From Proteromonas lacertae (taxonomy: Eukaryota; Sar; Bigyra; Opalinata; Proteromonadidae): a stretch of DNA of 64,000 nt. The notes under the pieces are model-generated. The model saw nothing but the letters and a program-made list of their open reading frames with translations, did not search any database and was not told the origin of the DNA. A program made the position numbers and the translations under genes. Positions 37,749-49,400 of this stretch are shown here, piece after piece. Each line of letters starts with the position of its first letter. Position 1 is the first letter of the stretch. Location of the stretch: assembly GCA_002245135.1 (NCBI GenBank), contig NGBS01000318.1, forward strand, positions 1 through 64,000, written 5' to 3'.

Positions 37749-40700
37749 TTATGATTGTTTTGGTGATCTAATCATATCACTTAGTTGTTTTCTCAATTGA
37801 TCGTATTTCTCTATAAAAGTATCTCTCTTTCTCTCAGTATCACTCAATCTATTTCTCAATTCTTGGCATTCATTATCAACTACTCTCTTTTCATCAGCTA
37901 TTGCATTATTTTCTTCTTCTAATTTCTGTAATTGTTGTTTTAATTTTGAATTATCTGCTTGTAATCCTATTCATTCATTATATAATAGAATAGAATATTA
38001 TTTAAATACGTTGAATCATATTGTTGTAGTTCCTTTCTTGGCTTCTCAAAGATTTCATCACTGGATCATTTTCGTGGAAATAATTCTTGTACTTCTTATA
38101 TTCTTGATATAATTTGGAGTATTTCATTTGATAGTCTTGAGTTGTGTCAAGTAATGATTTATGTTGCTGTTCTAATATTGCATATTGATCTACTTGTTGT
38201 TTGTAGAGATTACATTCAGTTACTAATTCTGCATATGCATTTGACACTTGTTTCTTTTCTTCAATATAAGAATTCAATTTTGATTCTATTGATAGTGATC
38301 TTTCTCTTTCATTCTCTAATTTCACTTGAATTGCCTTTATTTCATTCTGAGATGACTATTAAATATAATGAATTAATTAATAATGAATATATATATATAT
38401 ATACATCTTGTAGATTTTGATATTGTCTTTTCATCTTATCCAACTCATTTTTATTATTTGCTAAATCCAATGTCAAATTTCCATTCTCTTGTGTACTTAT
38501 CTCTAGTTTATCTCTTAATGATATATTCTGTAATGACATTTCATTATATTGCTGTTTCAAATTGTTTATTTCTTTCTGTAAAGAGTGAATATTCTTTGTA
38601 TAAGATACTAATTGTGACATTACATTGGATGAATCATTTGGTAGTTTGGATAGTGTTTGATGTAAATGTTCTATTTCTCTATTATATGATTCATTTGCAT
38701 CTTTTAAATCACTAATTCTTCTATTCAATTTATTTATTTCTTCTTTATATTTCTCACATTGTTTTTCATACTTTTGTCTGCTTTGCTTTTCTTTTTCACA
38801 AATCATTTTTATTGCTTTCAGCTCATATATTGATTCTTCTAGTTTATGATATTTCAATAACAATTCATTGTATTCTACTTGTCTATCTGTTATTCCTTTT
38901 GAATTAGACGATAATGAATTTGAACCATTATCATAGTTTTCCATTACATTTTTTACTTCTTCATATTTCTTTATCCAAAATTGTATTTCACTAACAAACA
39001 TTTCTGTTGCTACTTCTTTACTGTTGTTGTTATTTCCAATGTTTGTTGAATTTATAACACCTATTTGATTTGATACTTCTTCTTGTTGATGTTGGTTTTG
39101 GTAGTTTATTGGTTCTAAATGTGAAACAATTGATTCATTATTATCTGTATCTAACTCATTCTGTTGTTGTTGATTGATTATATTTCCATCAATATTTGAT
39201 GGTATTTCTGCATAAGAATTTTCTATATTGTCATTATTATTATTATAAAATAAACTTTCCATTGATGGAGAATAAGGAGGCGGAGGAGGTGGAGATTGTA
39301 AAGGGTTGAAGTAATTACAATTATTATTATAAGGTGCAGAGTAAACTGGATGTAATTCTGCAGATATTGGAACACTTGCATTTTTGATACTACTAATACC
39401 ATTAATCTGTGATTCTGTAAATGGAGTTGGAATTGGAACTGGAGATTGTAATGGTAATGGTGGTGAAGGAGGAGGTGGTGGAATAGACATTGAATTAATG
39501 GATGGATAGTATGATTGATTGTCATATTGTTGTTGTTGTTGTTTTTGTGAATAATGAACTTGTCCATAAGAAATAGATTGTTGATTTATTGAGGAAGGTG
39601 GTGGAGGTGGAGGTGGTGGAATACTTTGTTGATACTGAATATTATCATTATTATTATTATATGGTGATAATTGATGTTGTTGTTGTTGTTGTTGTGATAG
39701 TTTATACAAATCACTTGTTTGTAATGGACTGTCATTGAAATGGGACATTGGAATAAGTCTATTTACTTTATTAATAGGAAATTGATTCTCATTGTTATCA
39801 TCACCATCATCATCTTCTTCTTCTTCTACCTCATCATCACTTTCTATTGGTTTTTCTGTCTCGTTTATTATTTCACCTAACACATCTCTTTGAGTGTATA
39901 ATTTATCTAATAATTTCATCTTTTCAACATTACTCTCTATCATTGGTTGGCACATGTTATATATTTTTGTTGAATATTCCAATAACGATTCATTCAAATC
40001 GTATGATTTTGCACTATCATTAACATGTGTCAAAAACATTACTTTGCTATGAATTGTAAATGTTGACTTCAATAAACAAGTTAACAGCGATTCTCTCCAT
40101 CCTTTCAAACTCTCTTGCATCTATAATAATCATAACATATAATACAATATATATATATACAGTATCAATGCACTTTAATAAACTCAAATAATCATTGTTT
40201 ATTATTGAAGCACTATTATTGATATTATCACAATTTGTAACTGTTCCTTTATCATATCCAACTAATTCGACTAATTTATATTCACTAACAACACAATTCC
40301 ATTTGTATTCTTTATTTAATTCAATACTATTTTCATCTACAAATTAGAATAAAAACTTATATACTTTCTTTTTGTCTTTCAATGAAACTTTCCACACTTT
40401 CCTTCAAACTCTTTTTTGTGTTTTCTTTTCTATCTTTCAATATACTATACCATTTCTCCAAATTAATATCAATAATTAAATGCTCCCAATTCTCTTTATG
40501 TTTATTTTTATACTCATTTATTCTATTCACTATCAAAAATATATCTTCAGTTTTTGCTATTTCCACTTTCTTATTTCCTATTAAATATGTTCTGTTCAAA
40601 TTACAGCCATGATCACATCTAAACGTCAATTTATTCTCTTCTTTGTCATTTAATACATCATGAATGGTTTTTTTATGGAGTGAATATACACTCAAATTGA

Positions 40701-41142
40701 TTCTATATTTCTTTTTATTGCTATTTTCACTTTTCACCAAATTCAGCATTTGTAATAGAGATCTTTGAAATAAACCTAAATTCTCTCCTTCTCCTAATAA
40801 ACTCATCGATTTACCCATTTTTGAACCTCCAAAGAAGAAAATTGTGCTATTACCACTGAAGAACAAATCTTCTACAAATTCTCTAGTATATTGATATATA
40901 TCTTCATTATTTTCATTTTCAATAACATGATCGAACTTATACTTTGACGATAGCAACATACTGTTTTCAAGTGAACTATACTAAACAAAATAAATAATGT
41001 TTCATTATACTGGATTTTGCATCATTATTTTATCTACATTTTGGCACTTACTTGTTTGAAAAATAGATTGGTTTGTATTTCTATTTTTCTTTATTTTTAA
41101 TGCTATATGCCATTCTGTCTTATGTGTTTGAATGCTTGACAT
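37749..41142 (-). CDS. Divergent kinesin with proline-rich linker and coiled-coil tail
   Basis: A first exon at 41142 (MSSIQTHKTEWHIALKIK) joins the motor core: FDHVIENENNEDIYQYT, a P-loop reading FFFGGSKMGKSMSLLG in place of GQTGSGKTYTM, YKLVELVGYDKG in place of the switch II DLAGSE, and WRESLLTCLLKSTFTIHSKVMFLTHV for the conserved R.SKLT.LL....G region. An acidic stretch and a long Pro/Gln/Asn-rich linker follow (about 39850-39250). A long coiled coil then runs to the stop at 37749. Switch I is not recognisable, so ATPase activity may be altered. Several introns of about 30-50 nt interrupt it. It probably works in the cytoskeleton or flagellum. Confidence 0.8.
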
Positions 41143-41208
41143 GGTTCTTTCTATTCGTTCTATCAAGTTTGGCTTTATAACTGTTATAATAATTTAAATC
41201 AATTTCAA

Positions 41209-41224
41209 TAATTTATTCGTTTCA
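41209..41224 (+). promoter_or_regulatory. CGTTTCA promoter-like motif before alpha-SNAP
   Basis: TAATTTATTCGTTTCA lies 30 bases before the ATG at 41255 and in sense with it. Confidence 0.5.
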
Positions 41225-41254
41225 TCGTTTTTAGTTTTAGTTTTTCTTGCGTAT

Positions 41255-42148
41255 ATGGCAGAAATTCAGGGAGATATAGTTAATGAATCAAGTATAAATC
41301 GCATAATGAAATGAATAATAGGTAAATATAATACTTAAAGAGAGTACAGCATCAGAATCGAAATACCAACAGTCTATTGATCTATTAAACAAAGCAATAA
41401 CATGTTATATATCAGATAACTACACTTTTGGAAAAGCTGCACAGGCGTATTCAAAACTAGGTGACTGTTACTTAAAAATCAATGATTTTGTAGATGCAGC
41501 AACCTCCTATCAAGAAGCAGGAATGTATATGGAAATGATAGATCCAGTTGAGTCAATTGAACAATACAAGAAATCAACACCAATTTCTAGAGGAGAGTAA
41601 AGAATATTCAACATTAGGAAGAGTAGAGAATAAAATCGAGTGAAATAGCAGAAGATTTAGAAATGAAAGTGGAGAGTATAGAACATAACAATAATTCCTG
41701 TGAAATTAGTAAGTCACAAGTAGATAATGGATGTTATTTTAAAAATGTAATGAAAATATATAAATATAATGAATTTTCTAACAGTTTTGATTCAATTCTA
41801 TCAAAATTAGAAGATCTAGCTAGAATCATGATGTTGGAGAATCGAACTAAATATTCAGTAAAGAAAGTGTTATTAAAATGTTGTATATTGAGATTATTGA
41901 ATTGTCCAATTGATGTAGTGAGAGAAAATATTGATAAATATACAGAAATAGATAATTTATTTGGACATTCCAAAGAAAGTCAATTCATAATGAGTTTATG
42001 TTATTGTGTTGAGTTGAATAATGGAGATGAGTTTTTAGATCACGTTTATAATTATGAGAATGTATGTGAACTTGATGCATGGAGTTTGAAATTGTTGAAA
42101 AAGATTTATGATGAGATTAAGAAGAGACAAGAAGCATTTGAAGAATAG
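41255..42148 (+). CDS. Alpha-SNAP family vesicle fusion adaptor
   Basis: The first exon MAEIQGDIVNES joins after an intron (41292 to about 41340) to a TPR-like region: YQQSIDLLNKAITCYISDN, FGKAAQAYSKLGDCYLKINDFVDAATSYQEAG. This is the SNAP signature (KA...Y...A...Y...GDCY.K..D...AA..Y..A). Exons after 41600 add the helical body (MMLENRTKYSVKKVLLKCCILRLL) and a C-terminal helix that ends ELDAWSLKLLKKIYDEIKKRQEAF, comparable to the end that stimulates NSF. It would recruit NSF to SNARE complexes. The region 41590-41640 contains short introns I have not fully resolved. Confidence 0.85.
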
Positions 42149-42254
42149 TAAATTGTCATGAATAAATTATTGCGTTAATTTAATAAATATTTGTCTATTA
42201 TATCTAAATCATTACTGTTTTTCATTAATTATAAGCTGGAAAATCAATAATCGG

Positions 42255-45200
42255 TTATTTAATATTAACGAATTCTTTTGATAATTCTTTCTTTTCTTCT
42301 TCTGATATTCCATCCAATTTTATTCCAATTGATGAAAACGTTTCTAAAAATAATTTCAATTCAGTTTTGTCTATATACTTCTTTTAACAGTTATTGATAA
42401 TTCTTCTAAAAGCACAAACACTTCTTTATTTTCTTCCATTAATCTCAATTCTCTTTCATTTAATTCATTTCCTGATAAATTTAACTCATCAAAAAATGTA
42501 CAATCTTTGAATGCTTCTATTAACATCTTTAGACCCTTTTCTCTCATTTCAATATCTGTTCAAATTATAATTATTATATTCATTGAATACTTGAAAGATT
42601 TAATGATTTAAAATTAACAAATTTATTAATATTCTTACATATAATCTCTATTCCTTCATCTCCAATTTCATTATTGTATATGGAAATATAATATGCCTCT
42701 TCTGGTAAAGAATCTATCAACTCTTTTAATCCTGTTAGAAGTAATTTTATTATTCGATAAATCAAGTCTGTAATAATAAATCTGTTTAATTAAAAAAATA
42801 TGAGAATCATTTATATTCATATCTATTTCATAGTAAAATAGATTCTATACTTGACAAATCATAGATTTTATCATATTTTTCTCTATCCTTCTTTGTACAG
42901 TAATCTAAATAATACTTCAATTCTTCATCATTCCATGATGAACATTTCAATTCTATGAATGGATAATTATCGTTTTCTAATGATTTGGAACAAATTAAAT
43001 TTTAATCCGTTCATTCTTATACCATTTTCTTTTAGATTAATTGTATTACAATATATATTTGAAAGAAATGTATCTCCTAATAATATTATGCTTTCATCAT
43101 CTATTGCTATATTACTCATAATTATTTCACCATCTTCATCTATTAAATAATACAAATAGTTTAATAATAATCTAAATCCATCATTACCGATTGGATTGTC
43201 TATAAAATAGTATTGAATTAGTAACACAAATATACTGTAAATATCAAAGTATACAAAGTACTTAATATTATTTTCTTTCACATAATCCATTAAATATCCT
43301 ACTCCTTTTGAATCAATATTATTACCACTTATATCAAAATGGATATTGTTATGATAATTCCTAAAACCATCTAATAAATACTTCAATCCAATTGAAGAAA
43401 ATCCCATTTCTATTATATATGACAAAATAATTATCATACTTGAACAATCTATTTTATTATAATAATCATATTCATCTTTTAATAAACGCCTATGAGAAGA
43501 TAATATCTTCATTCCTTCATCTCCTATCTCATTTCCATATAATTGCAGTTTTCTAAGATTTGTAAATGAACATAAATTATTGATAAGTATTTCTACACTC
43601 TTGTATGTTAATTTATTATCTAATAAATAAAAATTATCATTTTATACTCCTCAAATCAAACTGTTCTATTTCTCCTAATTCATTTAATCTTAAAGAAATA
43701 AATGATTTGAAAAAATCATCATCAATTTCGTAATTATTTAGATTTAAGACATTTGAACTATTTTTTATACTATTGATAATCTTTGGGATACACTTTTCAA
43801 TTAATAATTCTTTACTTCTATTTAAATCAAATTCTATTTTAGAAATAGGAAATTTGGAAAACAAAGCTTTTAAGCCTTTCGAATGAATATTTCTGTTGTA
43901 TTGAATATTTATTCTCTTTAGATTTGGATATTTGTGTAATTCTTCTGATAATAGTATCATTGATTCATCATCTAAATTCATTCCATAAAGATGTAATTCA
44001 TCTTTTTTGTTGATTAATATATGTAAATATGGAAGTAATAATTTGAATCCTTTTGAACCAATTGGATTATCTATTTCAAAATGGTATAAAAATGTGAAAG
44101 CATATACCTTCGAGATCTATATAATTCAGTTTGATATACTGAATTGATTTAACAAATGATTCAATGAAATGAAATGTAACACGACATGAAGATAAATATA
44201 ATTCTTTAAGATTTTTTAACTCATTAAAATATGATCCAAATAATGATTGATGTTGTTTTGGGATATCTATACCTAAATAAATAAATATGACAATTATACT
44301 AAATCTGAGTTTCTTTGGATTGATTAATCTCATTATTCTGAAGAAATAATCTATTCCTTCCTCACACAAACAAATACAATCTGAAATTACATTGATTTTC
44401 TCTTTGTCTGCTTGATTAGTAGATATATTAAATATCTTTCTTTCTCCATAATCTTTATAATGATAATATCTATGGAATTTCAGTTTATTCTGAATGGAGT
44501 TATCTTTTTTATATATTTTCATCATCAATAATAACAATAACACTTTTTCGCTTGGTTTATTATTGTAGAATTCTATCAAATCATCTCGAATACTCTCATA
44601 ATTTGGATAATCAAGATAATATTCTGATTGAATATAAAATGGTGATATTTCAATTGTATAGTCACTATTGAATAATATCTCTTTTCTTTCATTGTATATC
44701 ATTAGATTATTATCTTTATCTTTTAATATTTCATTCGTTTTCATAATTTCTTTTTTCAATTCTTTTAAATTCATTCTCTCTTCTCTTTTCACCTTCAACA
44801 TTTTTTCTATCATTTCCTTCATCATTTCATTACATTTCAAATCAAAACTGTATTTACATCTCATGATATTATCTTTTGTTTTATTGATATTATTATCTTC
44901 TTTAAATGGTAATTTCTTACAAACTATTTCATATAAAATACATCCAATTGACCAAATCACACTTCCATCATTACATTCTAATCCATTCAATTCTTCAGGG
45001 CTTTTGAAGCAAATATCATATATCCTCAAATCTTCTACTTTTCTCAATAAATTCAAGAATAAATCGCATAACTTTATTTCACCATCATCATCATATACTA
45101 TATTACAACTCTTCAAATTGTATATTATTAAACCATATTCTAATAATATCATCAATTTATCACATATTAAACATATTTCTTCACTTGACAATGATTTACT

Positions 45201-45538
45201 TTCAATCATCCTTACTAAGTCCCTTGAGTAATAATTTCTCTCTAATACTATTACATTGTTTTTAATCATCTGTATTTGGAAAGGATAAGCATAAAATACA
45301 CAATAATCTAACAATATTGAATTATTCTCACAGAATTTAAATATCTTCTTCTTTTTTATCCCATATATATTCAGAATTTTCACCTTTTTTACATCATTTT
45401 CATATTCTACAACTAAATCTACTTCATTAACAGTCTTTTTTTCCTCTCTTTTTATCTATAAAAATAAAACAACAAAATTACTTGCGTTTCAGAAGGTAAT
45501 ATTGAGGATAGTAAATCATCCGCTAAAGAATTCAGCAT
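42255..45538 (-). CDS. Pseudokinase with leucine-rich repeats
   Basis: The start at 45538 (MLNSLADDLLSSILPSETQ) joins by a 26-nt intron to the kinase-like domain in 45456-44076. The equivalent of the catalytic loop is YNLKSCNIVYDD, without the catalytic Asp, and the DFG site reads CDL. SPEELNG and VIWSIGCILYEIVCKKLPF follow, so it looks enzymatically dead. From about 44300 downstream it has leucine-rich repeats (LKELYLSSCRV, LKRINIQYNRNIHSKGLKALF, YISIYNNEIGDEGIEIICKN), in several exons. It ends with a charged helix (ISEEEKKELSKEFVNIK). The same family has relatives at 7284-8532, 34161 and 52625. It is likely a signalling or recognition scaffold. Confidence 0.8.
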
Positions 45539-45555
45539 TTTCTATTTTAATATGA

Positions 45556-45571
45556 AAATAGATTCGTTTCA
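45556..45571 (+). promoter_or_regulatory. CGTTTCA promoter-like motif before the zinc-finger gene
   Basis: AAAATAGATTCGTTTCA-type sequence lies between the divergent pseudokinase-LRR gene and the plus-strand zinc-finger gene, in sense with the latter. Confidence 0.45.
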
Positions 45572-45591
45572 ATAATAATAGCTTGATTATG

Positions 45592-46418
45592 TTTGATGAA
45601 AATAATTTGTATATTTCATGATATTGTATTGCAACAGGCGTATCATTAGCATCAATAAATAAATCCATTAGATGTACAGATACAACTTCACTCGAAGAAC
45701 TGTATGAGTTAATAAAGGAATTGTATTGCATTACTGGTAGTATATCACTGTATGAAAGTGAAAACTTGGTAAATACGTTTAACGAACTTGAAGAATCAAA
45801 AATATATATTGTTAAAGTTAGTAATTCAGAAACAACCCTAAATATCCCTATAAGTAATCAAAAAATATCCATATTATTTTTAGATCATGGAATATCTGCA
45901 ATGAATGATATTTTAAACAATATAAAGAAGTATAAATGTAAATACTGTGATCAGCGTTGTGGAAATCCCCAATCTCTCCAATTTCATCAGTTAGTATATA
46001 TAAATACTATTTTGTGATGAAATGATAAATAGAGTCATGGAATTAATGAAAATGTGTCTACACAAAGAGTTACTCATTATAAATGTCCTATTACTCATTG
46101 TTTATATCATACAAAACCATTCAAAACATATTCATCTTTCAAAAGACATTTTATAAGGAAACACCAAGACAAATTCTTTATTTGTCCTCATGATTATTGC
46201 AATAAAGTATGGAATTATTAATGTATTCCTATTCATCTATAGACTTTTTCTTACGAACCAGATTTGAAACAACATTTGAAATTCTGTGGAACTCTTTTGA
46301 AATGCCCTTTATGTGGTTTAGTTGTTAATAATCTAGTATTTTTATGGTTGTTACTGTTATGAAATAGAGAACTATGAAATCTCATCGTGAAAATTCACAT
46401 GGGTTGAATTCTTCATGA
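45592..46418 (+). CDS. C2H2 zinc-finger protein
   Basis: Short exons encode an N-terminal 100-residue region (YCITGSISLYESENLVNTF...). The zinc-binding segments follow: CKYCDQRCGNPQSLQFHQ, CPITHCLYHTKPFKTYSSFKRHFIRKH, CPHDYCNK...EPDLKQHLKFC and CPLCGL...MKSHRENSH, ending in SSLN-type residues at 46418. The introns are about 30-50 nt. The precise first exon is uncertain, because the ATG at 45592 does not join in phase in an obvious way. The protein is probably a nuclear nucleic-acid-binding factor. Confidence 0.75.
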
Positions 46419-46530
46419 GTATTATATTGTAATTTAATGATAATTTATTTGTTTATATGGTTTTGTTGTTGTTCATTTCAAATACAAATTTCTTAAAACC
46501 GTTAGTTTTTTGAAACTAGAATTTGAAAAA

Positions 46531-48975
46531 ATGAGTGATAATAAATCAAAATCTGAATTACCACCTGAAATACCAAGTATATATTCTGAATTATGATGTA
46601 TAGAAAGATCTAATTCTGTAACAGAATCTAGTAGATTCCCAAAAATCACACAAACAAAAGTAAAAAGGAGAAGTGTAGCAGCCAAAGATTTACAAAGATT
46701 GATGCTACCACTTGCATCAGAATTGGAGGTGGAATCACCAACGGTAGAGACAAAAGTAGATGATCCTTTAGCAGTATCGAAAAGGAATGAGTTGTTTAAA
46801 TTCTATGTATTTTTAAATATAGTAATCAATAATAATCAATAGAATGATATTGATACTGTAATTAAACAATATCAGCTAGACTTAGCGCTACCTACAAAAC
46901 GTGAAATATCTACAGCCTTCAATTCAATGGCAAAAGCATCTTCTAATGTAACTCAAATAATGAAAAAGGAAGGAACAAGAAACATTGGAGAGTTAATTAA
47001 ACGTTTATACTTAGATACTAGATTATCAACCTATTTATATGATTTAATAAACTCAATAGGAGGTACAATATTGCAATATATTGAAAAAGACAAATCTATT
47101 CATATCAGGACAATCCGAGAGACAACTAACCCAGCACTATCAATGACAGTAGCATTAACAAATTTAATATTTGAATTACGTACACAAATAAACAATTTGG
47201 TTTATGAAATGAATAATCCTCCTCCATTGAATAAAGATACTATAGGAAAGTATAAAATATCTATAAGAGATGTATTATTATTGAAATTTCCAGATATAAA
47301 GGAAATGACAATAAAAGATAGTGAATTAAGAGAAGCATTAGTAATGTCCTGTGGAACAATCGAAACAATGACTGATTTGTTGAATTATCATAAAGGCTTG
47401 ATTACTAGTTTGATTGAAAATAGTATTGACTTGCAAGAGACATTGTCAATTGTTCCATCTAAACAATCTGTTATCTTACAAACAAAAGTGAACAAAGTAT
47501 ATATTCATTGTTATTATTTATTTATTTATTTAGTTGGAAGGTGAAATACAAAGAATGAAAGATTCATATGAAGAAAAATTATATAAATACAAAACAGAAG
47601 CAAGAGATATAAAATCAAAATATGACCAACTGAAACAAGAAGATGATGCATTACAATTCCATTATAAAAGCTTACAAAGTGAAATGAAATATTACGAAAA
47701 TGAAAGTGAAAAGAAAATTCGAGGAGCTGATTTGATGGCCGAGAAATTAAAAGATGAAATAACAAAATTAAGAAGACAAGTTGCTCAGAAAGATAAAGAG
47801 TTACAAGATAAAGTGAACGATTTAAGAGTGTTGACAGCAGAATCGAATGATTTACAATACAAAGCAAAAAGTAATGAAGAAAGAGATGTTATGTTAAATT
47901 CATTTCAAAAAAAATGTGTTGATCATGAGAAACAAATTGACAACTTAAAGCAACAGTTATTACAGAACAGAGTTACTATAAAAGGATTAGAAGAGAAATT
48001 GAATGATACAAATGTACAAGATGCTGAGTTTTGGAAAGATGTACAGTTATTTTATTATCATTTTTTATTATTAAATAGAAAATACAAGATTGTATAAAGA
48101 TCTTAAAATCAGGTGAAGGTGAAAGTAAAGTTTTGTCTGATATAAGAGTCTAGTATAAATGCATATATTAATTCATTTATATATATATATATATAGTCTT
48201 GATAAATATAATGAAGATAAATCCAATCCATTAAATCAATATGCTTCAATATCAATTGATAGATCAACAATGACAGACATGACTTATCAAGACTTGGCAT
48301 TCTTAGAGGAGAAATATCAAGAACAAATACAATCATTAAACTCAAAATTGGCAGAGTATAATCTACTATTTTTCTAATTTGTTATAATAAAATAGTTTGG
48401 CTCGAAAATTAAAAGATGGTTATACAGAGACATTAGCTGAAAAAGCGATTAGTGATGAAGATAATAAATGGAAATTGGCATTGAAACATTCTGAAATGTT
48501 AGCAATGAAACATCAATTAGAAAAAGAAATATTAATGGTAAAATTATCAGCCAGTGAAAAGTTAATAGAATCAAAAAGACATGAAAATAGAACGTTACAA
48601 CATCAGATAGAGTATTTAAATGAAGATTTATCCGAATTGAAAAAGTGTTTGACTATAAAACAAAATGAATTGAATAATTTAATGAAAAAAGAACATCAAA
48701 TGATAAGAGATGGCTCATTATTTGGTCAACAAGAATATAAAGCTGCTTTAGCTGATGAAAATGAATCGCTAAGTAGAGGATATGAAGAAGAAATCTTAAC
48801 TTTGAAAGAAACTATAAGAAATATGAGAAAGAATTATCAAGAAAATTTGAAACAACTTGCTGAAGAGAATATGTCTGAGAAAGTGAAATATACTCATGAT
48901 ATTGTTAATTTAGAAGCTACTTTGGATTTATACAAGAAATATTATAAATTATCTCCTCCTCCAAATGAAGATTAA
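46531..48975 (+). CDS. Long coiled-coil protein, unknown
   Basis: The start at 46531 (MSDNKSKSELPPEIP) joins by a 27-nt intron to KRSNSVTESSRFPKI. A helical globular part lies around 46850-47490 (NIGELIKRLYLDTRLSTYLYDLINS...). From 47530 to 48975 it is nearly continuous coiled coil (EGEIQRMKDSYEEKLYKYK..., ELQDKVNDLRVLTAES...). Introns with GTATATAT or GTATAT-like donors separate exons at about 47500-47534 and 48150-48200. No specific family recognised; a centrosomal or cytoskeletal role is plausible from the architecture and from neighbours of that type. Confidence 0.75.
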
Positions 48976-49400
48976 TTAGAAATTATGATATTATAGTGTG
49001 TTATTATTTCTTTTTATGATTAGTATTCTAAATTCTATTATTAGCCATATTAATTTGCTATCAAATAAAACATATTCATTGTATATTAGCAAATCTGCAC
49101 TTAATAACAATTAAAAACAATTAGATGAATTAAAAACAAGAAACTACTTGGTTTTATGAACTCTTTTTTATTATCATCAATACAATCAGATTATATAGCA
49201 CAATATTAAGAATTACTCAAATCTTGTTAAATTTAAGAATGAACATACAGAACAACTATGTTTGATTTTTCATGACCTAATATAATAAAAAATAAAGGAA
49301 CATGAGAATTTTCAACATTAAAATAATATATATTTATCAACATTTCCATCTCAAAACTATCCTTTCTTTACATTTTTCATCATTATTTATTTTAAAAAAC
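48976..49400. other. Intergenic region, nothing recognised
   Basis: About 425 AT-rich bases between convergent genes. No ORF, repeat or RNA signature is evident. Confidence 0.6.
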
